Shown here one piece after another: positions 34,133-44,342 of a stretch of 64,000 nt of DNA. The first letter of the stretch is position 1, and each line of letters begins with the position of its first letter. Source of the stretch: Planctomycetota bacterium. Its GTDB lineage: Bacteria > Planctomycetota > Phycisphaerae > Phycisphaerales > SM1A02. The notes beneath the pieces are model-generated. The model had not been told where the DNA came from and searched no databases. It saw only the letters and a program-made list of their open reading frames with translations. The DNA lies in NCBI GenBank assembly GCA_022574595.1, contig JACZRS010000001.1, positions 62,001 to 126,000 of the forward strand. Reading direction: 5' to 3'. The translations under genes and the position numbers were made by a program.

Positions 34133-36079
34133 GTGACAAAGCAACGCACCATCATTCTTGCTATCAGTATCTGGCTATGTGCAGCTAGTGCGTTAGCGCA
34201 AGATCAACCACAACAAACCCAAAAGCAAGAGCTGCATTGGGCACCGAAGCTTGGACTGCGCGTTGAACAAGTAAACCGCGCCTTTGAAATTGTGGATCGC
34301 GTAGTGCTTGTACCTGATGGGTCAACCTATCTCGATGAATTATCCAAATGGTCAAAGGCAGGTCGCTGGCCTGTGCTAATTGAAGATGATCATTTGGCGC
34401 CAATGTTCATTCGCAAATTCAAGCCCAAACAGGTAATTAGGCGGCAGCCCACCAAAGAAATCACAGGCAATATAGAACATCGACAAAAGCAACTGGAAAC
34501 GATCGTAATAAAAACCTGGGGGGGTGATCCACAAAAAGATTCAATTAGCCAAACATTTGCGCTAAACAATTTCAAGCCTGCGGGAGTTGTAATCGCTTCA
34601 GTTAATGATTCCGCATGGACCGCAGCAGTTGCCCTGGCAGCGGGACGCGGCCAACCTTTGGCCTGGCTTGATGACAGATTTGCACACCCAAACGGCCGGC
34701 TCAACCTTAAAACACTGAGTAATCTTCGCAATAAAGTTGATCGTTTGGTAGCTAAAGCAGGTTACCGACACATAACTCTCGGCGATGATATTGATACCAT
34801 CACGATTTGCCGAGCTATTGCGGGAAAGGCTCTAACTTCTGCTAATCCAGAAGATGGCGAATCAACTAGAGCCATCACGGATTTATTGGGACGCTCACCT
34901 TCCGGAAGACGCTACGCATTTACAGGATGGATCTTTGGCGATGAAGCTCGCTGCGCATATATTGCCATGTGCTCACTCTTTCTTGATCGAAGCCGCGCTT
35001 GGCTTTACGATACTTACCCGGGAACTGGAGGTTGGAGCACCTATGGCGTAACTGAAGCAGTCGACGATTTAAATGACGCTGGCTACAACGCAATCGCATT
35101 TGATCGTGATCGCGCTAATTACAGGGCGTGGCAATCCATGCTTCCTGGAGGGCTATCAACTGATGTGATGCTTATGAACAGCAAAGGTAATGCAGATGTA
35201 TTCCATCTTTTTTCAGGCAAGGGTTCGCCCGGCGATATCCCAATTCTTAATGAGCCGCTCGCACTGCATTTGATTCATAGCTGGTCGATGCGTTCGCCGC
35301 TAAGTGAAGGTACCGTAGGCGCACAGTGGATAGCGCATGGGGCTTATGCCTATGTTGGAGCTGTGCATGAACCATTTCTTGGTGGGTTCATTCCGCCTAA
35401 GACCCTTACGGCGCGCTGCATGAGTTATGTACCTTTTCTTATTGCGTCGCGTGTATGGACTGGTCAAGGACAATTCAGTAATCCTTGGAAAATAAACACG
35501 TTTGGCGACCCTTTAATGCTGTGGATTCCGCCGAGGCAGCCGCCGATTGCAAGATTAGTTGAGCAAGCGGATTACGGTGTTGATGTATTTGCTCATGTGC
35601 GGACACTACTCACGGAATCTAAAACAGACAATACCGGCGAGACAATCGCGCGCGCAATTGCAACACTTGACCTGTTAGGTCAAGATCGTCTAGCACTTGA
35701 AATGTGGAAACTTGCTAAGCAGCGCAGCTTACAAGAAAAAGTTTCACTCGCAGCAATCAACTCGCTATTTAGGGCTAAGCTAAAACATGATTTTCTCGAA
35801 GCCTTTAGCGAACTTCCTTACCGCACTGAAAAACACATAGATATGCTGTGGCATCTGATAGGTTCTCGCATCAACCCATCAACTACTGACGACACGCTGC
35901 TAATGTTGCAATCTTCGATACGACCTTACCAAGCTCATATCGATACTCAGCGCCTGGCCCCACACCTGATCGCAGCGTTTGGGCAGGGTCATCTGCGCAG
36001 ATTGATTCAGCGTCAAATAGATAAAGCCGCCTTGCCCAGAATAAAGAAGCAACTGCGTAAATTGCTGAAAAAGTATTAA
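34133..36079 (+). CDS. Exported 648-aa protein, unknown function, with C25/TIGR03790-like pattern
   Basis: Starts at GTG 34133. Signal peptide ~1-22 ending ASALAQD. The central part (about 300-470) has [53 protein letters not shown] and [10 protein letters not shown]. That succession, a small-residue strand, a G-A-Y-A-YVG segment and a terminal GDP, resembles the caspase-like fold of gingipain-type (C25) and TIGR03790 proteins. Clear catalytic His-Cys residues are not evident, so protease activity is not claimed. The C-terminal ~150 residues are helical. It overlaps the convergent sucD stop by 4 bases. Confidence 0.55.
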   Translation: MTKQRTIILAISIWLCAASALAQDQPQQTQKQELHWAPKLGLRVEQVNRAFEIVDRVVLVPDGSTYLDELSKWSKAGRWPVLIEDDHLAPMFIRKFKPKQVIRRQPTKEITGNIEHRQKQLETIVIKTWGGDPQKDSISQTFALNNFKPAGVVIASVNDSAWTAAVALAAGRGQPLAWLDDRFAHPNGRLNLKTLSNLRNKVDRLVAKAGYRHITLGDDIDTITICRAIAGKALTSANPEDGESTRAITDLLGRSPSGRRYAFTGWIFGDEARCAYIAMCSLFLDRSRAWLYDTYPGTGGWSTYGVTEAVDDLNDAGYNAIAFDRDRANYRAWQSMLPGGLSTDVMLMNSKGNADVFHLFSGKGSPGDIPILNEPLALHLIHSWSMRSPLSEGTVGAQWIAHGAYAYVGAVHEPFLGGFIPPKTLTARCMSYVPFLIASRVWTGQGQFSNPWKINTFGDPLMLWIPPRQPPIARLVEQADYGVDVFAHVRTLLTESKTDNTGETIARAIATLDLLGQDRLALEMWKLAKQRSLQEKVSLAAINSLFRAKLKHDFLEAFSELPYRTEKHIDMLWHLIGSRINPSTTDDTLLMLQSSIRPYQAHIDTQRLAPHLIAAFGQGHLRRLIQRQIDKAALPRIKKQLRKLLKKY

Positions 36080-37017
36080 ACGCCCAGCGCTGCCGCCATG
36101 GTCGAGCCGATATCAGCGGGGCTTTCAGTTACATGTATGCCGCAGGATTGAAGGACTTCGATTTTCGCCTGTGCGGTATCGTCTTTGCCTCCGATTATGG
36201 CCCCAGCATGCCCCATACGTTTACCCTTTGGTGCGGTTTTGCCTGCTATAAATGCAGCTACGGGCTTAGTCATATTTTCCTTTATCCATCGGGCCGCATC
36301 GGTTTCATCGGATCCACCTATCTCGCCAATCATCACCACGCCATCGGTTTCATCATCTTTGTTGAACATATCAAGCAGTTCGATGAAGTTCAGACCTTTA
36401 ACCGGATCGCCTCCGATTCCCACACATGTGGTTTGTCCAATACCCAGTTCCGAGCATTGCCAGACTGCTTCATAGGTTAGTGTGCCGGATCTGCTGATAA
36501 TTCCGACAGCTTTGCCTGTCGATGCATCTTCTTTAGCCAAATGAATATAGCCGGGCATAATCCCGATCTTGCAGCCGTTTTCAAAGGTAGCTGTTGCTCC
36601 CTCGCCGGAGACTTTTCTTCCGGGTGTAATTACGCCCGGGCAGTTTGGGCCTATCAGGTGTGAATTTGGATATTCGTTTAGGACTGCCTTGACACGGATC
36701 ATATCTTGGGTTGCGATCCCTTCAGTGATAGCGCAAATGACTTCGATCCCCGCCGCTGCCGCTTCTAGAATCGCATCACCTGCAAACGGTGGGGGGACAA
36801 AGATCATGGTTGCGATTGCGCCTGTCTTATCTACCGCATCAGCAACCGTATTAAAGATCGGCAGGCCGTTGTCATCGGATTGTCCACCCTTACCAGGTGT
36901 AACGCCGCCTGCCATCTGTGTGCCATAGCCCAGACAGCCTTTGGTATGGGTAGCTCCTGCGCTACCGGTGATGCCCTGACAAATGACCTTGGTTTTTCCA
37001 TCTATGAGTATTGCCAT
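36076..37017 (-). CDS. sucD: Succinyl-CoA ligase, alpha subunit
   Basis: 313 aa from ATG 37017 (protein begins [18 protein letters not shown], the normal N-terminus). Converts succinyl-CoA, ADP/GDP and phosphate to succinate and nucleotide triphosphate. The CoA-binding Rossmann part has [20 protein letters not shown]. The phospho-histidine is in [13 protein letters not shown] (~250), with the helper Glu near [13 protein letters not shown]. The sucC beta subunit is not adjacent, which is unusual since sucCD normally form an operon. Could use the succinyl-CoA made by the mutase at 12-13 kb. Confidence 0.93.
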   Translation of the reverse strand: MAILIDGKTKVICQGITGSAGATHTKGCLGYGTQMAGGVTPGKGGQSDDNGLPIFNTVADAVDKTGAIATMIFVPPPFAGDAILEAAAAGIEVICAITEGIATQDMIRVKAVLNEYPNSHLIGPNCPGVITPGRKVSGEGATATFENGCKIGIMPGYIHLAKEDASTGKAVGIISRSGTLTYEAVWQCSELGIGQTTCVGIGGDPVKGLNFIELLDMFNKDDETDGVVMIGEIGGSDETDAARWIKENMTKPVAAFIAGKTAPKGKRMGHAGAIIGGKDDTAQAKIEVLQSCGIHVTESPADIGSTMAAALGV

Positions 37018-37270
37018 GCCCAATAGGGTAGCGAAAAACCGGCGATGCGACAAAGGGCGGCCATCCCCCCCACGCCGGACCTGAAGCTTTGTGAAGTCGC
37101 AGATCCGCCTTTGGCGGGGTCCGGGTCTCTTACGCCCAAAGTCAAAAAAACACCCGCACCCTCACTCCACTCCCTAACCCGGACCTTCCTCACCCTCAAA
37201 GCAGGGATCGTCAGGTACGGCGTAAGTGATAATAAAAAATCTCTGCCAATCGCCTACACTGCACATACTA

Positions 37271-38359
37271 ATGCCGACTACCCAAACCAGCTCGAATGAC
37301 TCGACAATGACCTACGCCCAAACCGGCGTGGATATCGATGCGGGCGATGAAGTTGTAAAACTCATAAAACCTCTGCTGCGAAAAACCTATGGCCCACGCG
37401 TTTTAGGAGCCACTGGCGGGTTCGCTGGCATGTTCCGCCTCGATTACAACGAAAAACTCTTTAAGAAAAACTACCGCGACCCCGTACTCGTCGCATGTGC
37501 GGATGGCGTGGGAACAAAGGTGAAACTCGCAGCTGAAATGGGGATCTACAACACCGTCGGCATTGACTGCGTTGCCATGAACGTCAACGATCTAATCGTC
37601 CAAGGTGCGGAGCCTTTGTTCTTTTTAGATTACCTGGGCTTAAATAAAATTGTACCCAAAGAAACCGCAGCAATCGTCGAAGGTGTGGCTAAGGGTTGCG
37701 AGATTGCCGGCTGCGCTTTAATCGGCGGCGAGTGTTCGGAAATGCCTGATGTTTACGCTAAAGGTGATTTCGACGTTGCAGGCTTTGCAGTGGGGGTAGT
37801 TCCACTTAAGCGCGCAATCGATCCCACACGAGTCGAGCAAGGCGACATAATCATCGGCCTGGCATCCGATGGCATACATTCCAACGGCTTTTCACTAGTT
37901 CGTGCGATCATAAAACAAAGAAAACTCAACCTAGATAAAATCTATCCCGAACTAAGTAAGAAAACCCTGGGCGAAGAATTGCTCGTCCCAACAAGAATCT
38001 ACGCTAAAGCAATTGTAAAATTGCTGGCTAAATACAAAGTCAAACGCGTCGTTTCAGGCATGGCCCACATTACCGGCGGCGGGCTGCCGGGCAACGTCAT
38101 CCGAGCATTACCTGAAAAAATGGACGCAGTAATAAATACCAAAGCCTGGCCAGGCCCGCCTATCTTTGATTTCCTACAAACCCAAGGCAATATCGATCAA
38201 GATGAGATGTATAAAGTTTTTAATATGGGTGTTGGATATACACTAATTGTCCGCCCAACATTTGCTGAATCAGTAGTTAAGCAACTAAATAGCCTCGGCG
38301 AAAAAGCTTTCATCATGGGCAAGATCACCAAAGGCAAAGGCGAAGTTAAGCTTCAATAG
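37271..38359 (+). CDS. purM: Phosphoribosylformylglycinamidine cyclo-ligase (AIR synthetase)
   Basis: 362 aa from ATG 37271; a start at ATG 37307 (MTYAQTGVDIDAGDE) would give the classic N-terminus and is equally possible. ATP-dependent ring closure of FGAM to AIR in purine synthesis. Family marks: YAQTGVDIDAGDEVV, the ATP/substrate loop CADGVGTKVKLA, DCVAMNVNDLIVQGAEPLFFLDY, GCALIGGECSEMPDVY and SDGIHSNGFSLVR. The C-terminal MAHITGGGLPGNVIRALP is intact. Single gene. Confidence 0.93.
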   Translation: MPTTQTSSNDSTMTYAQTGVDIDAGDEVVKLIKPLLRKTYGPRVLGATGGFAGMFRLDYNEKLFKKNYRDPVLVACADGVGTKVKLAAEMGIYNTVGIDCVAMNVNDLIVQGAEPLFFLDYLGLNKIVPKETAAIVEGVAKGCEIAGCALIGGECSEMPDVYAKGDFDVAGFAVGVVPLKRAIDPTRVEQGDIIIGLASDGIHSNGFSLVRAIIKQRKLNLDKIYPELSKKTLGEELLVPTRIYAKAIVKLLAKYKVKRVVSGMAHITGGGLPGNVIRALPEKMDAVINTKAWPGPPIFDFLQTQGNIDQDEMYKVFNMGVGYTLIVRPTFAESVVKQLNSLGEKAFIMGKITKGKGEVKLQ

Positions 38360-38377
38360 ATTGTCGATATCTCGTGC

Positions 38378-39628
38378 TTAACCCCAATTTGAGAAAAGTA
38401 TCAGTAGATCGCCAGTCCCAACCTTACAATCATCATCCAGATCAGCTGCACATGTATCACAATCGACGCACGGGCCCCATGCGCTGAACAGCAAAATAAG
38501 ATCGGTATGATTAACTACAAGATCGCCGTTAAGATCACCTGGGATTATTGGGTTGAGCAGGAAGCCATGGTACTCTTCGTTTGGAGTAAGACCTATACCT
38601 ACTATTTGGCCCAGGTCATTAATGGCAGAGGCACTATAAAGTTTCCAGCCTGAATCGTTTGGAATCAAGTCATCCAAAAGTAATGACTGGCCGTTTTCCC
38701 ATATAAACGGATAGGGACAACCATCTATACTTTTTCCACAGCCATCCCAATAATTACCCACGACCTGCCCCATATTATTTAAATCGTGGCTGAACCCAGA
38801 AAAGAATTCTTCTGGCAATCCAAGATCAACTATGGTTATGTCAGGGACATTCCTACTTAGCCAAATCACAGGGTGCTGTAATCCATCGTTTGCTCTCGCG
38901 TAACCCGAAATCCATCCATTATCATTTATTGCACAGGCAACGCTACTTGCGTTATCTCCCTTAATTAGATTGGGCAATAGTGACTTGATCCCATCTTTCC
39001 AAATAAATCCACGTGTTACATCTTGAAGAGACCCATAGCCAACAATTTCTTGAAAGTTATTGATATCACAGGCACGAGTGTCATGTCCTTCTTCAAGAAC
39101 TCCAAGATCAATGATTTTATCACCGCTCCAAAGAACAGGCCGACTCAAAGTTGGTCCAGGCAGGTGTGACCATCCTACTACATCTCCCAGGTCATTTATG
39201 CCGCCTCCATAGCTCGCCACTCCGCCGAGTGTTCCAAGGTCTTGCATATCTCCATCCTGCCACCGAAATGCTCGCCACGAAACATTTACTGGTTCGCTGG
39301 TTCCACTTATCTGTGCAAAGTTATTAATTGCACCTGCATAACTCTCATCTGTTGAATCTCCAAGCGTTCCTATATCTATCATCACTCCATTTTCCCAGAG
39401 AAATGCTATAGCAACTTCTGGATTTTCTTTTAAAGAAGTTTCGCCAGTAATCTGTCCAGCATTATTAATATCTGATGCAAAACTCTGCGGGCCGCCGAGT
39501 GTGCCGAGATCGATGACTGTGTAGCTCTGAGCAAACCCTTGCGATGCTACCGCCAATACAACCGCCGAGATTGTTAATGGTGAAGATGCGGAATTTAGTG
39601 CGATTCTTAGTGAGCTTTGCTTGTTCAT
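38378..39628 (-). CDS. Exported HAF-repeat protein with two-EF-hand dockerin-like tail
   Basis: 416 aa. Signal peptide ~1-34 (ends SQGFAQS). The body is a run of HAF repeats (TIGR02913-type): [49 protein letters not shown] and relatives, which should form a beta-propeller. The C-terminal ~55 residues hold two EF-hand-like loops, [20 protein letters not shown] and [20 protein letters not shown], each ending in a WG, with Cys pairs between them (CVDCDTC). This matches the planctomycete dockerin-type domain that NCBI, as I recall, calls GC-type. Three similar tails occur downstream in the window. Likely exported and surface-associated; partner unknown. Confidence 0.82.
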   Translation of the reverse strand: MNKQSSLRIALNSASSPLTISAVVLAVASQGFAQSYTVIDLGTLGGPQSFASDINNAGQITGETSLKENPEVAIAFLWENGVMIDIGTLGDSTDESYAGAINNFAQISGTSEPVNVSWRAFRWQDGDMQDLGTLGGVASYGGGINDLGDVVGWSHLPGPTLSRPVLWSGDKIIDLGVLEEGHDTRACDINNFQEIVGYGSLQDVTRGFIWKDGIKSLLPNLIKGDNASSVACAINDNGWISGYARANDGLQHPVIWLSRNVPDITIVDLGLPEEFFSGFSHDLNNMGQVVGNYWDGCGKSIDGCPYPFIWENGQSLLLDDLIPNDSGWKLYSASAINDLGQIVGIGLTPNEEYHGFLLNPIIPGDLNGDLVVNHTDLILLFSAWGPCVDCDTCAADLDDDCKVGTGDLLILFSNWG

Positions 39629-39700
39629 GGTAACCCCTGGAAAGTGTGGTTTATAGCCTGATTCTCCGATTCATCGACTTAAAACCACTCTCGCTGGAAT

Positions 39701-40054
39701 TTACTGCTCAGACCACACTGCTAATTCGTTATTGCCGGGGTCGAGGAAGTGGAAGCGTTTTCCGCCAGGGAAGCTGAAGATTTCGCGGGTTATTTTGCCG
39801 CCAACATCTGTTACGGATTTTAGCACACTTTCAAGATCCACTACGTACATTACTACAAGCACGCCTCCGGTTGAGTTTGTTTCTTCTTTGCGCAGGCCTC
39901 CGGTTATTCTGCCATCTTCGAAGCTGGTGTAATCCGAGCCGTAGTCGGTAAATGACCAGCCGAAGACTTGTTGGTAGAAGGTTTTGCTTGCCTGTACATC
40001 TGTTGCGGGAATCTCGATGTAATCAATTCGTTTATCGTGTTCTTGTTGCGTCAT
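39701..40054 (-). CDS. VOC/glyoxalase-family protein
   Basis: 117 aa, one vicinal-oxygen-chelate domain. It starts with IDYIEIPATDVQASKTFYQQ VFGW-type sequence, goes on to YTSFEDGRITGGLRKEE and VVMYVVDLESVLKSVTDVGG, and ends with PGGKRFHFLDPGNNELAVWS. This is the pattern of the small bleomycin-resistance/CFP32-like group, which dimerises. Metal ligands would be His/Glu on the strands, but the first His is absent (YIEIP), so activity is uncertain. Its function cannot be assigned more closely. Confidence 0.8.
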   Translation of the reverse strand: MTQQEHDKRIDYIEIPATDVQASKTFYQQVFGWSFTDYGSDYTSFEDGRITGGLRKEETNSTGGVLVVMYVVDLESVLKSVTDVGGKITREIFSFPGGKRFHFLDPGNNELAVWSEQ

Positions 40055-40122
40055 ATTGCTGCGTTATCTCCGCAGTTATAAATAGCGCTACTCATGATAC
40101 TGGCCATTGCGCTAAAGTTTGA

Positions 40123-40482
40123 TCACTTGTTACCCGCAGAACCCTTGCGTTTTTTCCATTTATCCGGCTCGTACTTGTGACCTTTTGGCGTGCGAATTTT
40201 GTTTTCGTTCATATAAGCACGCACCTGGTCCATATACTGGAACATAACTCTGAAATCTTCTGACCAAATGGTAATTGAGAACTTGCGAAAGCTGCCATCA
40301 TCCTGTGGCGAACCCTCAGTAAATTTGAGGTAGGGATTTCCATTGCTGGCCTTTTTAAGTTGAATCGCATACTTCTTTGGGCCAACGGAGTCGAACGCCC
40401 AGGTCTTGAGGATCTCGCCTGGCTTGTATTTCCTGCTGCCTTGGCCTGATCTGGGCCTATTTTGCTTTTTCTCTGTCATCAT
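40123..40482 (-). CDS. PUR-alpha-like nucleic-acid-binding protein (DUF3276 type)
   Basis: 119 aa. A basic, Gln/Ser-rich N-terminus is followed by the PUR-repeat pattern: KKYAIQLKKASNGNPYLKFT, then a DGSFRKFSITIWSEDFRVMF core and a terminal helix QYMDQVRAYM. A Lys-rich tail ends it. Bacterial proteins of this type (as in Borrelia and Bacteroidetes) bind single-stranded DNA or RNA. The target is not known. It is a single gene between the VOC and CBS genes. Confidence 0.6.
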   Translation of the reverse strand: MMTEKKQNRPRSGQGSRKYKPGEILKTWAFDSVGPKKYAIQLKKASNGNPYLKFTEGSPQDDGSFRKFSITIWSEDFRVMFQYMDQVRAYMNENKIRTPKGHKYEPDKWKKRKGSAGNK

Positions 40483-40719
40483 AACCTGTCTCCTGGCACT
40501 TCAAACGCATTTGTGATCTAAAAAATCAGCCCTCACGTTATTTCAGGAAGGGTATACCAAACATTTCCCTACCATGCAACCCTGGTGAGGGAAGTTATAG
40601 ACTTTGTGACAAAAAAAACTAATTCAAAAACATACGCCAACCCCCTTGCGGCCAGAAATAGATCAGCGAAAATAGATGTATCAACCAGGAGGGCCACTAG
40701 CACGCAAGGAGGCAATGCC

Positions 40720-41154
40720 ATGGCCAATGCAGAACACCTCATTTTCCTCAAGGGCGCTGAGCTAGCGTCACTTGACCCCAGCGCAAGCGTACTGGACGCA
40801 GCCAAGCTCATGAACGAAAGGCACATTGGATCGGTACTTGTCATCGAAGATGACAAAGTAGTAGGAATCTTCACAGAACGGGATGTGATGCGGCGAATAG
40901 TCGCAGTACATCTCGACCCCGCTAACACCCAACTTGCTGATGTGATGACAAGCCCTGTCGCATGTGGCTCAAATCACACATCACTTAACGAACTTCGTAA
41001 GGTGATGCACGATCGCAAAATCCGACATGTACCAATTGTTGATCGTAATCAAAAAGCTTTGGGAATGATTTCAATTGGAGATCTAAATCAAGCGGAGCAC
41101 GATGTTCAGGAACAGACTATTCAATACTTAGAGCAGTATATGTCTGTAAGTTAG
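40720..41154 (+). CDS. Two-CBS-domain regulatory protein
   Basis: 144 aa from ATG 40720, fixed by AAGGAGG at 40706-40712; the frame is open 45 codons further upstream but those do not look like protein. Two CBS motifs: SVLDAAKLMNERHIGSVLVI with VVGIFTERDVMRRIV, and SLNELRKVMHDRKIRHVPIV with ALGMISIGDLNQAE. A CBS pair forms a Bateman module binding adenosine nucleotides. The remaining C-terminal helix (EQTIQYLEQYM) is typical for stand-alone CBS proteins. Regulated target unknown. Confidence 0.85.
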   Translation: MANAEHLIFLKGAELASLDPSASVLDAAKLMNERHIGSVLVIEDDKVVGIFTERDVMRRIVAVHLDPANTQLADVMTSPVACGSNHTSLNELRKVMHDRKIRHVPIVDRNQKALGMISIGDLNQAEHDVQEQTIQYLEQYMSVS

Positions 41155-41176
41155 CGTTAAACTTAGCGCTGAAAAT

Positions 41177-41629
41177 TCAATCGTCTCTACCCGGCTTCCA
41201 GCGGCGCGTGGCTTTTTTCTGCGCACGTTTGCGCTTTGCATTTAGGCGTTTTTCAACCATCGATCTGCTGATTCGCCTGGACTTTCGAAGCTTGGGTATC
41301 TCAACCGCCCTTGCAATAAGAACTCTAAAACGATCAATGCACGCTTGTTTGTTATCAAGTTGTGAACGGAACGTATCTGCATCAAATAGCAGCTCATCGA
41401 GTTGAGTAAGTCTTCGGCCTGCAAACTTTCTTAGCCTTGATTGGGCCAGCTGAGTAAGTCCATTAATAGATGATAACGCAACGCGCAGCTCAGCTCGGCT
41501 GCATACTTTGTTGACTGATTGACCGCCCGGGCCACTCGAACGGCTAAAGGAAAACCGCAGATCAACCGGCTGAATCCACACCTCCGGGCCTAGCTCAAGG
41601 GCGTTTTCAGGTTTTAAGTTCTTATCCAT
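41177..41629 (-). CDS. arfB: Alternative ribosome-rescue factor ArfB (YaeJ/ICT1 family)
   Basis: 150 aa. Peptidyl-tRNA hydrolase that frees stalled ribosomes lacking a stop codon. The GGQ motif is in SSGPGGQSVNKVCSRAELRV (~37-55). There is no codon-recognition domain, and a basic C-terminal tail (KRLNAKRKRAQKKATRRWK) of the kind that enters the empty mRNA channel is present. This separates it from RF1/RF2 and from the shorter prfH-type proteins. Monocistronic; convergent with the CBS gene. Confidence 0.88.
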   Translation of the reverse strand: MDKNLKPENALELGPEVWIQPVDLRFSFSRSSGPGGQSVNKVCSRAELRVALSSINGLTQLAQSRLRKFAGRRLTQLDELLFDADTFRSQLDNKQACIDRFRVLIARAVEIPKLRKSRRISRSMVEKRLNAKRKRAQKKATRRWKPGRDD

Positions 41630-41768
41630 AACAAAATTCTTTACAACGCATTTTGTAACCTGGCCCGATATATTAACTTTGGAACCCTAAGTAATAAGAA
41701 TCGTACAAAGCCTACTAACAGAATATAGAGTTTCGGATTTTACCTCCATCAATTAGAATAGATAAGTA

Positions 41769-42626
41769 ATGCCAACCACACTACAAGGACGCAGAGCTAA
41801 GCGAAGAAAGTATCGGCGAGCCCGTATCAGGAATTTCCTTTTTACGGTTGGGCCTGACCGCTTAAGTGGTGGACGCATTACCAGAAGGCATCTATCCCAG
41901 GAGTGTATTGTCCGTGAAATCGAGGTTGTAAGCGCAAATTGGCCCAGCAGATTTGATGGGCTGCGAATCGGCCACATCAGCGATTTTCACGTGGGTGAAC
42001 TACACAGCGTGGATAATGCACTGAAAGCTATCGAACAGCTTGCAGCTTGTGAGGTCGACTTGGTTGCTTGTACCGGTGATGTTGTCGATCTTGACGCAGA
42101 TTTAGCTGGACCTGTAGTAACTGCTTTGGGAGCTGTTAGAGCACAGCTTGGAAGTTTCCTGGTGCTGGGAAATCACGATGAACTACACGATCCCGATACG
42201 CTTGAAGGCATGGCTATCGAGTGCGGCGTAAATGTCCTGCGCAACGAAGCAGTCGAAATAAATAGAAACGGCGAGAAACTCGTAGTGGCGGGAATCGAAT
42301 GGGCCAAGTCAGCGGTTAAGTGCGCAACCAATGTCGATATCGCATGCGGTGAATTAACTCATCTACTTCTATCACATAACCCCAAGGCTTTCCTGCGCGC
42401 TACTGATCTCGGTGTGGCTTTAACACTCTCCGGCCACACACATGGCGGACAGGTGGCTATGAAAAATAAACCCAACACTAACCTTGCATTAGCTCATCGC
42501 AGAAGTGCTGGCCTATTTGAAAGTAATAACAGCGCACTATTCGTAACAACAGGCGTGGGCGCGTGGTTCCCACTTCGCGTTAACTGCCCCGCAGAAATAG
42601 CAATCCTAACAGTACGCAGCACCTGA
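41769..42626 (+). CDS. Metallophosphoesterase, YkuE-like
   Basis: 285 aa. Calcineurin-type dinuclear phosphoesterase. Metal-binding motifs in order: GHISDFHVGEL (DxH), CTGDVVDLDA (GD), LGNHDELHD (GNHD/E), LLSHNP (H) and SGHTHGGQ (GHTH). The N-terminal ~35 residues are basic without a clear membrane helix or signal, whereas YkuE-type relatives are membrane-bound. The motif set is complete, so it should be active; possible substrates are UDP-diacylglucosamine-like lipids or nucleotides. It is 24 bases before the methyltransferase gene. Confidence 0.85.
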   Translation: MPTTLQGRRAKRRKYRRARIRNFLFTVGPDRLSGGRITRRHLSQECIVREIEVVSANWPSRFDGLRIGHISDFHVGELHSVDNALKAIEQLAACEVDLVACTGDVVDLDADLAGPVVTALGAVRAQLGSFLVLGNHDELHDPDTLEGMAIECGVNVLRNEAVEINRNGEKLVVAGIEWAKSAVKCATNVDIACGELTHLLLSHNPKAFLRATDLGVALTLSGHTHGGQVAMKNKPNTNLALAHRRSAGLFESNNSALFVTTGVGAWFPLRVNCPAEIAILTVRST

Positions 42627-42650
42627 AACCAAGCACATTAAAACGGTGCA

Positions 42651-43553
42651 ATGACAAACCACAAAGACAAGATCCTTTTGCTGGATGGCGCAACTGGCAC
42701 TGAACTCGATAAACGAGGCGTGGATATTTCGCTACCACTTTGGTCGGCTGGCGCACTTATCCATGCCCCCGAAACTTTGCTAAGAGTACACTGTGATTAC
42801 CTTAATGCCGGGGCATATGCAATTACGGCAAATACTTTTCGAACAAATCAGCGCGCCCTTAGTAAAGCTGGGCTTGATGAAAACGCAGCTAAACAATTAA
42901 CTTTGCAAGCGGTTCAAATCGCTCAGGCAGCCCGCGATAAATGTAACGCAAACGCTTTAGTACTCGGATCAGTTGCGCCACTTGAAGATTGCTATAGGCC
43001 TGACCTATCGCCAGATGAAAAAACTTGCGAAGCTGAACACGGCCAGATGATCGCTAATCTCCTTGAAGCGGAAGTGGATCTGCTGCTTATTGAGACAATG
43101 AATAACTTAACAGAAGCCAAGGCTGCAATTTCCCAGGCAAGAAAACAATGTAACTCGCCAGCCAAGTGGATCGTCTCTTTCTGCATGAAGTCCCAAGGCT
43201 CACCCGGCGAACTCTTAAGCGGCGAAAATGTAATTGAATTATTTGATGAGTTTGAAGATGCCTTTGCGGTGGGAGTGAACTGTACCGCAGCTCCCGAAAC
43301 TGATATGCATATGAATTACTTGCGCAAACATTTACCAAAGCATATAAAAATAGCTGCCTACGCAAACATCGGCTCAGCTGACCAGCAAGGTAATTGGATC
43401 AGCACCGATGCAATCGAGCCGCAGCGCTATGCGGAATATGCAATGAACTGGATTGATAGCGGCGCAACAATAATCGGCGGTTGCTGCGGCACAACCCCAA
43501 CTACCATAGCAGCGATTGCCAATCGCCTCGATGCTGCGTGCCAAGCAACATAA
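42651..43553 (+). CDS. Homocysteine S-methyltransferase family protein
   Basis: 300 aa TIM barrel. Transfers a methyl group to homocysteine (methionine from S-methylmethionine or similar donors). N-terminal LLDGATGTELDKRGVDISLP, GAYAITANTFRTNQRAL, and the zinc-binding cysteines in GVNCTAAPETD (~205) and GGCCGTTPTTIAAIA (~277-278). Both cysteine sites are present. It lacks the cobalamin and folate parts of MetH, so it is the stand-alone BHMT/MmuM type. Cotranscription with the phosphoesterase upstream is likely from the short gap. Confidence 0.88.
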   Translation: MTNHKDKILLLDGATGTELDKRGVDISLPLWSAGALIHAPETLLRVHCDYLNAGAYAITANTFRTNQRALSKAGLDENAAKQLTLQAVQIAQAARDKCNANALVLGSVAPLEDCYRPDLSPDEKTCEAEHGQMIANLLEAEVDLLLIETMNNLTEAKAAISQARKQCNSPAKWIVSFCMKSQGSPGELLSGENVIELFDEFEDAFAVGVNCTAAPETDMHMNYLRKHLPKHIKIAAYANIGSADQQGNWISTDAIEPQRYAEYAMNWIDSGATIIGGCCGTTPTTIAAIANRLDAACQAT

Positions 43554-43561
43554 ATTCCCCA

Positions 43562-43591
43562 CGACGCCTATGGATAGCAATCCATGGGGTT
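43562..43591 (+). repeat. 30-bp palindromic repeat, copy 1
   Basis: Contains CCTATGGA, loop TAGCAA and TCCATGGG, a hairpin with one mismatch. The full 30 bases recur on the minus strand at 56263-56292 with two differences. It lies 8 bases after the methyltransferase stop and may end that transcript. A second, unrelated hairpin follows at 43663-43680. Confidence 0.65.
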
Positions 43592-43662
43592 CTTTATGAT
43601 GGCAGCTTCTTCCCTGAATCCCGACTCCTGATACCTGAACCCTTCTTCAATCCCAAAGAAAA

Positions 43663-43680
43663 CGCGGGGCAAGCCCCGCG
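43663..43680. terminator. Perfect 8-bp GC hairpin
   Basis: CGCGGGGC, loop AA, GCCCCGCG. No T-run follows on either side (GGCTAAATATTTA on the plus strand), so it may be a REP-type element rather than a true terminator. It lies between the convergent methyltransferase and glycine-zipper genes. Confidence 0.45.
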
Positions 43681-43738
43681 GCTAAATATTTAGACGGTTT
43701 ATTGTTTAACATTTGCAGCTTCCCATTACCCCTATTTC

Positions 43739-44131
43739 CTAATAGTGGTGGCCGCAACCGTAATAGTGTTCGTGATGCGAATAATGATGTTGATTAGAGT
43801 ACGGTTTTCTATATCTGTATCGCTTTGCTGGCGGAGGCGGTGGCGCGGTTTGCTCATATCTATAGGATGAGCCCGCAGCAGCCCTTTCCTTATCAGATTC
43901 GTTGCCGATGACGTAGCCGACTCCGGTTCCGATCGCTACTCCAATTAGCGTTGCCTCAGTATCGTGGCCGATAGCCTGGCCTGCCAAGGCTCCGATTCCT
44001 GCACCGAGCAATGCGCCGGCCTGGGCATCATTGCACCCACCAAGCAAGCTCGCACCAATAAGAAGGCTCACAGATGTAATACCCACAAATAATCTCTTTA
44101 ACTGCGATGTATGAGAATGGATCATGTTCAA
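43739..44131 (-). CDS. Glycine-zipper lipoprotein
   Basis: 130 aa. Signal peptide and lipobox at SLLGGC (~33). A glycine-zipper segment follows: GALLGAGIGALAGQAIGH and ATLIGVAIGTGVGYVIGN, two small-residue helices as in the 17-kDa surface-antigen (Rick_17kDa) family. The C-terminus is Tyr/His/Pro-rich (PPPPPAKRYRYRK, then many His) and may bind metal, which is inferred only from composition. Outer-membrane or periplasmic location is likely. Confidence 0.75.
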   Translation of the reverse strand: MNMIHSHTSQLKRLFVGITSVSLLIGASLLGGCNDAQAGALLGAGIGALAGQAIGHDTEATLIGVAIGTGVGYVIGNESDKERAAAGSSYRYEQTAPPPPPAKRYRYRKPYSNQHHYSHHEHYYGCGHHY

Positions 44132-44342
44132 TATCCTTGTTCAGTTAGTTGGACGGCCTATTGAGAAAAATGGACCTACAGCAATAACAGAGACACTATC
44201 AAGGGCTATTGATTCCCTTGACATACCCATAAACTGAAATTTTCCTGCAAAATCAGCCGAAACAGACAGCAGACAGTCTATAGTCATGAAAATTCCGCTA
44301 GGATAATCGCCCCTAATTAACTTATTAAAAGACAATTTCCCT

